Shown here: piece after piece, positions 1 through 7,874 of the stretch | How positions within the stretch are numbered: the first letter of the stretch is position 1 | Layout: each line of letters opens with the position of its first letter | DNA from: a virus | Virus record (IMG/VR): IMGVR_UViG_3300027736_000267 | Location: 1 to 22,669 of that record | Strand: one strand, 5' to 3' | DNA length: 22,669 nt | Notes under the pieces: model-generated | Database searches by the model: none | What the model was told of the DNA's origin: nothing | The model's input: the letters and a program-made list of their open reading frames with translations, nothing else | Program-made: the position numbers and the translations under genes

Positions 1-1163
1 GCTTTACCTACAAAACCATTCCCACCAAAATACGGGTCATCTGAGAATATTTCCCAACAGTTAGCATTCCAGTTCGTAAAGTTACACCACGCCTTCGTGA
101 TGTTGTTCATCACATACTGTTGCTGTTGAGAACCTTCAGCTATTGGCACATTTACAAACAACGCATTGTTTTTTGAGTTGTAGATAATCTGCCAACCGAA
201 ATTATCTTGATACGTCCTTGTAGCTTCAGCAAACGCGCCTTGAATCTTGTCAGATAGCGCAATCCTCGGATCAAGCCGTGAGCTTTGAATCGCCGACGCT
301 AGAGGGTACAAACCGTCCAAGGTAAGGATCAGCAGATCGCCTGCATACTTGAACATACAGCGCTTGCCGATAGGCGTGCCGAGCTTCCAAACGCCCATCA
401 GCGCCCACGTCGATGCAGAGGCCGGATCAGTCCCTCGATAGGCAATGATCTCGCCATTGCTAGTGACAAACACCAAATTGTCGTCAGCGCCGTAGCCTGC
501 GTCGATTGTCCATGTGCCAATTGAGACAAGATAGCCGCCAAAACGAGCAACCGAACTCAAGTCGATTTGCTCAGCAACACCCGCTATTGAGGAAGTCGGC
601 AGATACCATGCAACGAGGGTGTTCTTTTGAATGAACCATACCCTGTTCTTGAACAGCGTCACATCGTCAAGCGTTGTGGTAGTCACGCCCGTAATGGCCG
701 GGGATGATGATGCTGTGATTGCAGTCCACGTCGTGCCGTTGTAGAGCAAAGGCGCATCAACGCCATTGGCGCAGTACATGAACGAGCCGCCAGGCGTGGA
801 TACGTTGACATACTCCCACCGCGAGTTTGTCAGTCCTGAGACAACTGGAGCGCCTACAGCACCACCTGCTGTTACGTTGTAGATTTTCCCGCCCGCTACT
901 GCGAACAGTTTTTCTGACGCGCCGCCTGAATAGTTAAACAGACTCTCGACTTGCCCCGTGATGCCCGTTGCGAACTGTTGATAGCCACCGCGCAGATTGA
1001 CGCTCGACACCGCGGGAAACATATTGGTCAACTGCACAGCATCAGTCGCTTCCATGTTGGCGAGCGAATCCCGAGCGTTCCAACCACCAATTGGAGCAGG
1101 CAAGGAAGCCACTTGCGCGGCTGTGCCTTGAACCATCATTCGGCGGCGTGCGCTTGTTGCCAT
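1..1163 (-). CDS. P22 gp10-like neck/DNA-stabilisation protein, C-terminus cut by window edge
   Basis: An open frame of 387 codons reads leftward from an ATG at 1163 to the window edge without a stop, so only the N-terminal part is present. It begins MATSARRRMM and has an early segment PIGGWNARDSLANME followed by LTNMFP and LRGGY. This is the kind of N-terminus seen in phage neck proteins of the packaged-DNA stabilisation type (P22 gp10-like), which close the portal channel below gp4. The rest is rich in Gly, Thr, Ser and aromatic residues with beta-strand character (LFAVAGGKIYNV, LLILTLDGLYPL), as expected for a beta-rich tail protein. It is coupled to the upstream adaptor gene by a one-base TGATG overlap; no strong independent ribosome site is visible. 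The family assignment rests on context and overall look, so the exact neck role is an inference. Confidence 0.75.
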   Translation of the reverse strand, partial: MATSARRRMMVQGTAAQVASLPAPIGGWNARDSLANMEATDAVQLTNMFPAVSSVNLRGGYQQFATGITGQVESLFNYSGGASEKLFAVAGGKIYNVTAGGAVGAPVVSGLTNSRWEYVNVSTPGGSFMYCANGVDAPLLYNGTTWTAITASSSPAITGVTTTTLDDVTLFKNRVWFIQKNTLVAWYLPTSSIAGVAEQIDLSSVARFGGYLVSIGTWTIDAGYGADDNLVFVTSNGEIIAYRGTDPASASTWALMGVWKLGTPIGKRCMFKYAGDLLILTLDGLYPLASAIQSSRLDPRIALSDKIQGAFAEATRTYQDNFGWQIIYNSKNNALFVNVPIAEGSQQQQYVMNNITKAWCNFTNWNANCWEIFSDDPYFGGNGFVGK

Positions 1164-2071
1164 CAGTTAGTACCGTAGCCCGAGTCGGGGATATTGTCGT
1201 AACCGATCAGGACTGTACCTGGACGCGGTGCGAGCGACAGATTGGCAGACGACATATCGAGAGCTTTAGCAGCCTCAAACTCGGTCATATAGTTACGCAT
1301 CATCGCTGTGGTATCAAAGCCTTTGGCCTCGAAATACTTCAGCTTTGTTGCGTTGACCATCAACCGATCAGGATAAATGCAAGTGTCGGTGTCGGCAGTA
1401 AACGAGTTTTTTACCGTTCCCGTTGAAGATGCAGCCCATCCTTTGCTGCGGTACTCCAAACCGAGATATTCAGCCGTAGACATACCGGGCCATATCTGAA
1501 AATACGCACCCAACATACGCCAACGAATACGCGGGCCAGTTGAGATGTAGCCCGACAACAGCCATTCCCATTGCTGAGCATCTTCCGGCCCGAGCATTTC
1601 CCAATGCTTGGATTTGTCCCACATAGTGCGCGGGACAAGACTTTCGTAGTCAGAGGGAAGCGAATACTTGATTTTCTGAAAGTAGGCAGTAGCACCTGCG
1701 GCGTTTGCAGAGAAGTCCTGATTGACTGTCACTTGCGTACCTGAGTCAACCGAAACGATATAGGTGTTCTGATTGATGCCTGTGCCTTGAACCTGATAGG
1801 TAGTGTCCAAGCCCGTAGTGGAGGCCATCGTGATCGTGCGGGCTGCGGTCGTCCAAGTGCCGGTGGTCGTAAGATACTGCGTGTAAAACGAATATTGTTT
1901 AGTCAGTTCCCGCCAAGCGTGGCGACGAAGAAACTCGTACCCGTTCGCGTTCATCAACGCGAGTATTTGGATAACGTCTTGGTTTGTATTGCCTGCTACG
2001 CTTGTCGGGGTTGCAACGCCAAGCTCGTTAGTTGTTTGCTGAACTAACTCCAACATTGTCGTCGTTGACAT
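1163..2071 (-). CDS. P22 gp4-like head-tail adaptor with an inserted beta-rich domain
   Basis: 302 residues. The N-terminus (MLELVQQTTNELG, then NANGYEFLRRHAWRELTKQ) and the block after about residue 133 (KYSLPSDYESLVPRTMWD, then WEMLGPEDAQQWEWL) look like the phage adaptor/tail-accessory family of P22 gp4 type, which docks under the portal ring. Between these parts, residues about 66-132 form a Thr/Gly-rich segment (TGTWTTAARTITMAST, VQGTGINQNTYIVSVDSG, QVTVNQDF) resembling small immunoglobulin-like or decoration repeats. It appears to be an insertion into the helical adaptor fold. The start at 2071 is chosen because AAGGAAG lies 5 bases upstream; it overlaps the preceding gene by 44 bases. 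The gene is followed directly by the gp10-like gene, the normal order of neck genes. Adaptor identity is fairly secure; the function of the insert is unknown. Confidence 0.75.
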   Translation of the reverse strand: MSTTTMLELVQQTTNELGVATPTSVAGNTNQDVIQILALMNANGYEFLRRHAWRELTKQYSFYTQYLTTTGTWTTAARTITMASTTGLDTTYQVQGTGINQNTYIVSVDSGTQVTVNQDFSANAAGATAYFQKIKYSLPSDYESLVPRTMWDKSKHWEMLGPEDAQQWEWLLSGYISTGPRIRWRMLGAYFQIWPGMSTAEYLGLEYRSKGWAASSTGTVKNSFTADTDTCIYPDRLMVNATKLKYFEAKGFDTTAMMRNYMTEFEAAKALDMSSANLSLAPRPGTVLIGYDNIPDSGYGTN

Positions 2072-2594
2072 CGTTCTTCCTTGGTCTGCCAGGTCGTCGT
2101 TGCTCTAATAGCATCGCCATCTGTGCCTTCAGTTCTTCAAGCTGTGCGCGAGTTTCTTCTAACTCGCCACTCGAAACCTTTTGATTCTTGTTCAACAAGT
2201 AATTGCGGGCACGTTCGCGCAGTCCTACGCCACCCATGCCGATCCGTTGAAGCTGATTATCGCTTGCAGTTGCTACTTGTTCAACTGTCTGAAACTTGAG
2301 AATCTGCAACTCAGCTAGTTGATTGTCGTTCAACTCATCGGGACGATCTTGAAACCAATCTTTCAGCGGCGTGCCGATAACCGGGCCATCACCGCTTTGC
2401 ATCTGAAAATGCAGCCATTGGCGCGGGAAACGCTCTTTGTGGTCATCCCGCACCGGCTGATCAATTACTGTCGTCTTATCGCCTGGCACTACGATTTTTA
2501 TGAACGGCTTGCCCTTGTAGGGGTCTTTGTCTGACGTGTAGAACTCGACGTAAAGCTGCGAGTCTGCATTGTTGATATCTGAATCAAGTGCCAT
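2028..2594 (-). CDS. Phage protein with coiled coil and AT-hook-like C-terminus
   Basis: 188 residues from the ATG at 2594, preceded by a strong CAGGAGA ribosome site; an in-frame codon further upstream lacks such a site. The first half is mixed alpha/beta (LYVEFYTSDKDPYKGKPF, then a KIVVPGDKTTVIDQPV segment). The middle contains a helix-hairpin-like stretch, QLAELQILKFQTVEQVA followed by LQRIGMGGVGLRERARNYL. Residues about 145-170 are a short heptad-like coiled coil (ELEETRAQLEELKAQMAMLLEQ). The tail RRPGRPRKND matches the AT-hook core (GRP flanked by basic residues), which binds the minor groove of AT-rich DNA in other proteins. It lies between a small virion-like protein and the adaptor, so a structural or assembly role is likely. 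I do not recognise a named function; DNA binding is inferred from the tail only. Confidence 0.75.
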   Translation of the reverse strand: MALDSDINNADSQLYVEFYTSDKDPYKGKPFIKIVVPGDKTTVIDQPVRDDHKERFPRQWLHFQMQSGDGPVIGTPLKDWFQDRPDELNDNQLAELQILKFQTVEQVATASDNQLQRIGMGGVGLRERARNYLLNKNQKVSSGELEETRAQLEELKAQMAMLLEQRRPGRPRKNDVNDDNVGVSSANN

Positions 2595-2617
2595 TGTTTT
2601 CTCCTGTGGGGAAAAAT

Positions 2618-2977
2618 TTATGCAGTAAGAACGGATGCCCAAGTAGTTGCGCTAGTAGCAAACAGAATTACAGTTTTTGCGGTTGCAAGGCTTAAAGTTG
2701 ATGCAGCAGCATTAATCGTCGATCCTGCTTTCGGGTAGATCGTGATGGTCTGTCCCGAATCATTACGAATGCCAACCATTGCGCCTGCTTCAGTCGGTGG
2801 CAAAATCACGCCGGTACTAGCCGATGAAGTCGTTAGCGTGTTCCATACCGCTGACAGTTGCAGAGCGTCAGCAATCGTGCTGCCAACAGCAACGAGGCCA
2901 GTAGCGCCATCGCCGCAGATCGAAATCGTTGACAATGCAGAATTGCCTGCACCAAGAACACGTGAGGGGATAGCCAT
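2618..2977 (-). CDS. Small Ala/Thr-rich virion-associated protein
   Basis: 119 residues, preceded by AAGGAG five bases from the ATG. The protein is almost free of charged residues after the N-terminus. It is dominated by Ala, Ser, Thr, Gly and Ile, with strand-like segments (TISICGDGATGLVAVGST, GVILPPTEAGAMVGIRN, QTITIYPKAGSTI, KTVILFATSATTWASV). This composition, the MAIPSRVLGAGN start and the place among coat and neck genes fit a small beta-sandwich decoration or minor structural protein of the kind common in aquatic podoviruses. No signal peptide or membrane segment is apparent. The function is inferred from composition and position. Confidence 0.75.
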   Translation of the reverse strand: MAIPSRVLGAGNSALSTISICGDGATGLVAVGSTIADALQLSAVWNTLTTSSASTGVILPPTEAGAMVGIRNDSGQTITIYPKAGSTINAAASTLSLATAKTVILFATSATTWASVLTA

Positions 2978-2986
2978 GACTGCTCC

Positions 2987-3463
2987 TTATTTAGTGCCAA
3001 CAATGCGTAGATCGCGCTGTGGCAAGTGAAAAAATGGTTCTTGGAATTGCACGTTCTGAAAACCTGCTTCGGTAAACAGCGCACCGATTTCAGCTTTAGA
3101 GTAGCACCAATGATGCCGCATCGTATCAGGTTCGGGCAGTCCGAACAATGGTCGCCCAATCAAGTCATCATGCCGATAGCCCGCATTCCACAAAGCAATC
3201 ACGTTATCAAGGCATGGCATCTCAAGCGATAACTGACCGCCTGGCTTCAGTACCCGCCGCCATTCCAGTAAGGTTTGTTTCACCTTAAGGCGTTCAATAT
3301 GCTCAAACAAGTGGATAGCGGAAATCTCGTCGGCATGGTCATCCGGCAAATCAAGTTTCGTTACATCCGAGATCATGTCTTGATCTCCAATGCAATCGAC
3401 GTTGACCCATCCTGGCCAATGCCTGTCACCTGCCCCTAGATTGAGGCGAATAGCGTGTTCCAT
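2987..3463 (-). CDS. Class I SAM-dependent methyltransferase
   Basis: 158 residues. The SAM-binding motif I is visible at residues 7-13 (LNLGAGD), followed by an acidic residue at the end of strand 2 (VNVD, D23). A post-motif III signature typical of Methyltransf_11-type enzymes lies at 71-76 (VLKPGG). The segment HLFEHIERLK fits the region after strand 4. Enzymes of this shape often act on sugars or other small molecules and are found beside glycosyltransferases. Here the gene overlaps the upstream glycosyltransferase by 28 bases, so the two are probably co-translated. The substrate cannot be read from the sequence; O-methylation of a glycan is the best contextual guess, and DNA methylation is unlikely because no target-recognition region is present. 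Confidence 0.85.
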   Translation of the reverse strand: MEHAIRLNLGAGDRHWPGWVNVDCIGDQDMISDVTKLDLPDDHADEISAIHLFEHIERLKVKQTLLEWRRVLKPGGQLSLEMPCLDNVIALWNAGYRHDDLIGRPLFGLPEPDTMRHHWCYSKAEIGALFTEAGFQNVQFQEPFFHLPQRDLRIVGTK

Positions 3464-4272
3464 TGCGCTCCAATCTGTTCGCGGGAATAGTGCATTCGGA
3501 TGTAGCGTTGGCCTTCTCTGACCAAAGCGTTCAATTCATGCCTGTAAGCCTGGGAGAACTGAATTCCACCATTAACAGGCCCAAGGTAACAAAAGTGTTT
3601 GAATTCCTTGTTTATAACAATCTTACTGCCTATTACAAAACATCCCGCCATGATTGCATTGATCAGCCGATTGGGACTTTTGTAGGTTTCCTCGGCATTT
3701 GGCAACAAAACAATGTTGCTTTCACGCAATAACTGTTCTTGCGCGGCTGTAGACCACGGCACGCACTCAATCAGATCGTTTGGCCCTGTGCAATACGTCA
3801 TATCGTACTTCTTGAGCATTGCGTGGTACGGCAATATCTCTTTCAGATTGCTTTGATGCCCAAGCCACAAAAACTTGTTGCCGTCTGCGTGAGGCTGCCC
3901 CCTGTTTTCCCATGAATCGGGAATTACTTGGGCATCCCTTTCCGCATAGATGCGAATTCGTCGCGCCATTTCCGCAGTCGGACACACAACTGCATGAGCT
4001 TCTCGAGACATTGCTTCATAAAGTTTTCCTAAGTTTGGATGCTTGAAATGGTCGTCGCATATATCGACCACCGTCTTAGCACCCCGAGCATTAATTTGTC
4101 TTAAGACTTCAAGATCGTCAGGATGCGGCTTAGCAAACACCGATATATCCGCACCCGTAGCATTGATCCGCGAGTCGTCGTTGCAGTATGCAGAGGGTAT
4201 CTGCGCCCTCAGTCGGTAGGATGCCATCTCAGCACCACCGCGATGCAGCCAGGTTACGCTGCGAGCTTCCAT
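3436..4272 (-). CDS. GT-B-fold glycosyltransferase-like protein
   Basis: 278 residues. The N-terminal part has alternating strands and helices (RSVTWLHRGGAEMASYRLR, ISVFAKPHPDDLEVLRQI, KTVVDICDDHF) like the acceptor domain of GT-B enzymes. The segment HAVVCPTAEMARRI (about 93-106) is the common beta-alpha unit before the linker. The C-terminal half holds FLWLGHQSN (134-142) and the diagnostic nucleotide-sugar site region KSPNRLINAIMAGCFVIG (198-215), in which family 4-like transferases normally have a Glu or Asn in the helix. The protein is shorter than typical 350-400 residue GT-B enzymes. It overlaps the DUF115 gene by 19 bases and the methyltransferase gene by 28. Donor and acceptor are unknown; virion or host-surface glycan modification is inferred. 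Confidence 0.75.
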   Translation of the reverse strand: MEARSVTWLHRGGAEMASYRLRAQIPSAYCNDDSRINATGADISVFAKPHPDDLEVLRQINARGAKTVVDICDDHFKHPNLGKLYEAMSREAHAVVCPTAEMARRIRIYAERDAQVIPDSWENRGQPHADGNKFLWLGHQSNLKEILPYHAMLKKYDMTYCTGPNDLIECVPWSTAAQEQLLRESNIVLLPNAEETYKSPNRLINAIMAGCFVIGSKIVINKEFKHFCYLGPVNGGIQFSQAYRHELNALVREGQRYIRMHYSREQIGAQWNTLFASI

Positions 4273-5030
4273 GCGCTCCTAACCCGCAGGATTTCGGGTA
4301 TCAGCCCGTCTCCCCGCGCTTCAATCGTAATGTCCGGCATAACAGTAAACACAAGTTGAAACTCGTTTGCTTGCTGCGCCATGGCCATGTTGCTAATGAA
4401 CTTTTTGCGGTGCGGTGCTTCGCCAACAAATATTTCAATCGTTTGCCCGGCTTTTTCACCCGTAAAGCGTTTCGTTCCATCCTCACGGATTGAGCTGTCA
4501 TAGCCGTACAGGATAAACTTGCGAAAGCCTAACAGGTAACCGAGATTGATAGCTCTGAGGCCGGAAGTTGTCCCACCGCCTACTGCAAGCCTTTTGCCTA
4601 TCGCTTGGCATTCAGCATCTTGCGACCATGAGTGCCATAGCAGCACATTTTTGTCGGCAAGCCAATCAAACATCACCGGCGGGCAGCGTGAGGCCACCAT
4701 ATAGACCGTGTGATCGTTCTTTTTCTGAATGCAGTTAGTTCTGTCCCGTGGATCAAGATCGACCCACAAATCAGGCTCTATGCCTTTGTCGCATAGGAAA
4801 TCGTGTGCGCCTTTGATCGCGCAGATCGTCCTGCCCTGTTCGCGTTGCTGACGTATCTCGTCAAAAAACTCAGGCATGGATGGGCCGCTCCCTACCAACA
4901 CAAGTGTACCGTCGTGTCGGGCGGGAGCGGGTTGTAGCTCAGGAAGTCCCCGCGCAAGCGCAGAGCGGATGTACTCCGAATTTTCGTCAGGCGTACCTGC
5001 TGCCTGCACAGAGATTTCCAGTTTATTCAT
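4254..5030 (-). CDS. DUF115 / MptE-like (Maf-type glycosyltransferase-related) protein
   Basis: 258 residues. The glycine-rich loop VLVGSGPSMPEF (45-55), the segment GIEPDLWVDLDPRD (83-96) and the pair GGGTTSGLRAINLGYLLGF (151-169) plus YGYDSS (175-180) are the pattern of the DUF115 family. That family covers 6-hydroxymethylpterin diphosphokinase MptE and the Maf proteins that transfer nonulosonic acids to flagellin. Maf-like members act on sugars, so beside a GT-B enzyme and a methyltransferase a sugar-transfer role is more likely than pterin synthesis. The start ATG overlaps the stop of the upstream capsid-associated gene as TAATG. It is the first gene of the three-gene cassette. The precise reaction is unknown. 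Confidence 0.8.
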   Translation of the reverse strand: MNKLEISVQAAGTPDENSEYIRSALARGLPELQPAPARHDGTLVLVGSGPSMPEFFDEIRQQREQGRTICAIKGAHDFLCDKGIEPDLWVDLDPRDRTNCIQKKNDHTVYMVASRCPPVMFDWLADKNVLLWHSWSQDAECQAIGKRLAVGGGTTSGLRAINLGYLLGFRKFILYGYDSSIREDGTKRFTGEKAGQTIEIFVGEAPHRKKFISNMAMAQQANEFQLVFTVMPDITIEARGDGLIPEILRVRSAWKLAA

Positions 5031-5509
5031 TAAGTACCTGCGATGCCCGAAGCGATGTGCGGGTAGCCTGCAATACAGGTCACAGCAGTCGCGTTGGAAA
5101 TCGAAGTGGTAGCTACCAGGCCAAACACCGCGCCACCCGAAACCACGGCGTCATCCAGCACGCCAGCGGTTGCGGTGGTGTAGAGCGGAACGTTCGGGGC
5201 AGCATTAGCAGCTAGGTTAACAATCACCTTGCCACCAAGTTGCACCCAACCGTAATAGCCGGAAGCGATTGAGGTCTGAGCGAAACCAATACGCTTGCAA
5301 GTTGCTGCGAGCGTGGTGGTCATCATCTGCGCCTTTTGGGTGTCATAGACTGCAACAGCCGCATAGGTGCTGATTTCAGACAAAGCTTGGACGTAAACAG
5401 CTTGTCCACCATCGGAGGTATTGACCACAGTACCGGTCGTGAATTGCGAGGTCGAATCCACGTTGGTCAGGGTACAACCCGCCACATTACTTACGCTGAA
5501 AGTTGGCAT
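5030..5509 (-). CDS. Capsid-associated small protein (possible decoration protein)
   Basis: 159 residues with an AAGGAG ribosome site upstream of the ATG at 5509. The sequence is rich in Ala, Thr, Val and Gly and poor in charge, with several strand-like stretches (VVNTSDGGQAVYVQAL, GWVQLGGKVIVNLAAN, VPLYTTATAGVLDDA). It lies 12 bases downstream of the major capsid gene, in the position normally taken by a head decoration or stabilising protein. A decoration role is inferred from position and composition; no catalytic motif, signal peptide or transmembrane helix is seen. Confidence 0.75.
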   Translation of the reverse strand: MPTFSVSNVAGCTLTNVDSTSQFTTGTVVNTSDGGQAVYVQALSEISTYAAVAVYDTQKAQMMTTTLAATCKRIGFAQTSIASGYYGWVQLGGKVIVNLAANAAPNVPLYTTATAGVLDDAVVSGGAVFGLVATTSISNATAVTCIAGYPHIASGIAGT

Positions 5510-5521
5510 GTTATTTTCTCC

Positions 5522-6523
5522 TTAAGCAATCAGCACGCCGCAGAACTGCGGGCCGCTGCTAGTCAAGTTACCGGCCCAACCAATCAGCTTAACGATTGCA
5601 TCTTGGTTGACTGCTTGGCGTTCGCCACCGATAGGAACGAAGTTCCGGTCAGCGTGCGGACGGAACATCAGGTACTTGGTGTTCAGGAAGAACATATGGT
5701 TAGCGGTTGCAGATGAACCGATACCACCATCAAGCACCACGTCCGAAGCCATACCTGCGCCAAAGTATTTCAGCGAGGCAAAGCCTGCACCGGCCATCGA
5801 CGAACCGCTATCGGTAATGCGCTGAATCGACTGAAGCGATTGCAGGTACAAACGATAGTAGTTGTTGTCAGCCACGATCAGATCAGGCTTGTCCGTACCC
5901 CGGATCAACTGAACCGCAACGCTGTCCATGTACTGCTGAATGTTGCTTGCAGTAGTAGCAGCACCGCCGTTAGTCACGCCGGAGTAAGACACCGAGCGCC
6001 AAAACGTCCAGGTCGCACGATCAATACCGCCGTAAGTACCGGTGGTCGGGCTATCAGGCACAGCAGCGCCCAAGCCGGTCAGGTTCTTACCTGCGTTACC
6101 CGTGCCGTCAAGGTACAGGTCGCCGCTGATACGGTTAGCGATCTGAGCCTCGGCAACAGCCATACGGCCATCGAGCAAATCAATTATAGCTTCTTTGCCC
6201 GAATTTTGAATCATCTCAAGGCCGCTGATCGAAACTGCCGAAGCGTACTGAGTGATCGAGAACTGCGCCGCAGAGATCGGGCTGTTTTGGGACACGTTCA
6301 ACACTTCATAGCCGGAATAGCTGTTGGTGTTGTTGGTTGCCGTGTCGTTGTACATAATCTCTTGCAAGATCACGTTACCACCGGAGAAGGTCTTAACGTT
6401 TCCGCGTTCCTTCAGTCGGCGCAAGAGGGCGTTGTTGTTTGTTACGTTATCAGCGAGTTCACCAGTCCGGCTTTGAATGTTAGTGGCGATAATGTCGCTG
6501 ATAGAACTATTGGCGAAAGCCAT
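5522..6523 (-). CDS. Major capsid protein (HK97-fold type)
   Basis: 333 residues; the ATG at 6523 follows AGGAGA. The N-terminal third contains a helical arm (ISDIIATNIQSRTGELADNV, then ALLRRLKERGNV) followed by an E-loop-like segment with SGGNVILQEIMYNDTA. A spine-helix region VSISGLEMIQNSGKEAI leads into RMAVAEAQIANRISGDLY. The C-terminal half has P-domain/A-domain features: PDLIVADNNYYRLYLQSLQ, MFFLNTKYLMFRPHADRNF and a closing hydrophobic strand. Length, position after the scaffold and before the putative decoration protein, and the overall look all match coat proteins of P22-like and related podoviruses. No N-terminal protease-processed delta domain is apparent, consistent with a separate scaffold gene. 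Confidence 0.9.
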   Translation of the reverse strand: MAFANSSISDIIATNIQSRTGELADNVTNNNALLRRLKERGNVKTFSGGNVILQEIMYNDTATNNTNSYSGYEVLNVSQNSPISAAQFSITQYASAVSISGLEMIQNSGKEAIIDLLDGRMAVAEAQIANRISGDLYLDGTGNAGKNLTGLGAAVPDSPTTGTYGGIDRATWTFWRSVSYSGVTNGGAATTASNIQQYMDSVAVQLIRGTDKPDLIVADNNYYRLYLQSLQSIQRITDSGSSMAGAGFASLKYFGAGMASDVVLDGGIGSSATANHMFFLNTKYLMFRPHADRNFVPIGGERQAVNQDAIVKLIGWAGNLTSSGPQFCGVLIA

Positions 6524-6543
6524 TATATTCTCCTATCAGATTA

Positions 6544-7536
6544 TTAGAGTCGATCCGCTACGTTGTCGAATTGTTCGGCAAGCATGGATCGGCGATCTTG
6601 CGCTTTGGTAGCCGTTGTCGCGCCGGGTGCGGCACTTCTGACACTAACCGCTGCCGCTCTAGCTTTCTTAGCAGCATTATTCGCTGCTACCTTTTGCTGA
6701 GTCTCAACTTGAGCTTGTCGGCCCTGCTGAACCTGCTGATAAAGGTTGTCGTCTAGGCGTATTGCTTTTTCATACGCTTCTTCCAATGTAGCCGCCACAC
6801 CGCTTTGCAGCAGCGAAATCATTGTTGGTCGCGCTTCTTCGAAATGCTCAGCCCGCATGGCAAAATTGTTGATCTCGCCAAGTAGTGACTGATTCTGCAC
6901 TTGCTCTTGCTCTTCTTTCCAACTCATCACCTCACCACGAACCCGATTGAGTTCTTGCTGCAATGCTGAGATGCTTGGATCGACAGTCGCCTGTTGTTGC
7001 AGTTGACTACCATCACCAAAATTCACACCATATTGCTGAGCGAGACGCAAGAAAAGTTGTTGCTTTTGCTGCGGGTCGCTGTAACGCAAAGCATGATCTG
7101 CTTCCATTAATGCTTTGACGGCTTTTGGCCCATCAATCCCCAGTCCACGGATCGTGTCCATGTAAGGGTTCATAACCTCTTGGTACTGATCTGCAAACTT
7201 AGCTTTTTCCATTAGGGGCTGAACCCCTGCCTTCATCTGTTCCTCGCGCTGCCAGGCATATTCCTTCAGCCTGTCGTCGGCAGATTGCCATGCGTCGTGA
7301 TAATCCTTCTTCCACGACGCGGGGGGGCGCTTCCACACCGGCTCTTCAGCGGGTTGCTCTGCCTGCTGAACCATCGTTTGTTCGGGTTCACGGGGCGCAA
7401 ACTTGCCTTCCGTGTCTCGCGGCACATCCTCACGAGGCATCTCGCCTGGCGGGGCATTAACGGCTTGATCAAACTGCTGCTCAAGCATTTCCCTGCGTGT
7501 ATCTTCAACCGGCACTATTGCGTGTAGATCGCTCAT
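6544..7536 (-). CDS. Scaffolding protein
   Basis: 330 residues, strongly charged and predicted helical. Glu- and Gln-rich stretches are spread over the whole length (EQPAEEPVWKRPPASWKK, QQEQVQ-type segments near residue 200-215). The C-terminus is basic and Ala-rich (NAAKKARAAAVSV), typical of the coat-binding end of phage scaffolds. An early segment DTEGKFAP is frequent in such proteins. The gene lies immediately upstream of the major capsid gene, the classical place for the scaffold. It starts with TAATG coupling to the preceding gene. During assembly it would sit inside the procapsid and leave on maturation. Assignment is from position and composition rather than a catalytic motif. Confidence 0.85.
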   Translation of the reverse strand: MSDLHAIVPVEDTRREMLEQQFDQAVNAPPGEMPREDVPRDTEGKFAPREPEQTMVQQAEQPAEEPVWKRPPASWKKDYHDAWQSADDRLKEYAWQREEQMKAGVQPLMEKAKFADQYQEVMNPYMDTIRGLGIDGPKAVKALMEADHALRYSDPQQKQQLFLRLAQQYGVNFGDGSQLQQQATVDPSISALQQELNRVRGEVMSWKEEQEQVQNQSLLGEINNFAMRAEHFEEARPTMISLLQSGVAATLEEAYEKAIRLDDNLYQQVQQGRQAQVETQQKVAANNAAKKARAAAVSVRSAAPGATTATKAQDRRSMLAEQFDNVADRL

Positions 7537-7874
7537 TATCGTTCCCTGTGGGGGTTAGTAAATCTAGCGTCATCACGAAGTCTGCTAAGAATCTTATTCG
7601 CTTCGGAATGCGTCATGTTTGACAGTTGCGCCCGCAAGACTTCCCTGCGGTTATCTTTGACAGGAGCAACTTTCGTTTCCATCTTCTCGTTGCCGACTTC
7701 GATGCAGCCATGCGCTTGCAGGTGTTCCCTGTGGCGGCTGCGGCTCGTAATCATCGAGCCGTCAACCATTGACTGATACGGCTGAATGTCGGGCATGATG
7801 TGATGCACAGCAGTCGGTTGATACTCGCCAACTTCTATTGCCTCGCCATCCACATAAATCCAACGTTTTCTCAT
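7536..7874 (-). CDS. Conserved hypothetical phage protein between portal and scaffold
   Basis: 112 residues. The N-terminus (MRKRWIYVDGEAIEVG) reads like a short beta-sheet unit. The core MPDIQPYQSMVDGSMI followed by SRSRHREHLQAHGCIEVGNE is a motif I associate with small proteins upstream of podovirus scaffolds. The C-terminus is a basic helix (NKILSRLRDDARF). Within it, DNRREVLRAQL resembles the scaffold N-terminal segment DTRREMLEQQF, which may reflect a shared partner-binding motif. It overlaps the upstream gene by ATGA and the scaffold start by TAATG. No function can be assigned; a role in head assembly is inferred from context. Confidence 0.75.
   Translation of the reverse strand: MRKRWIYVDGEAIEVGEYQPTAVHHIMPDIQPYQSMVDGSMITSRSRHREHLQAHGCIEVGNEKMETKVAPVKDNRREVLRAQLSNMTHSEANKILSRLRDDARFTNPHRER

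Noticed and set aside
5840-6547. 235-codon open frame on the plus strand
   Set aside because: It lies opposite the major capsid and has no ribosome site or coherent domain; a shadow of the coat gene.
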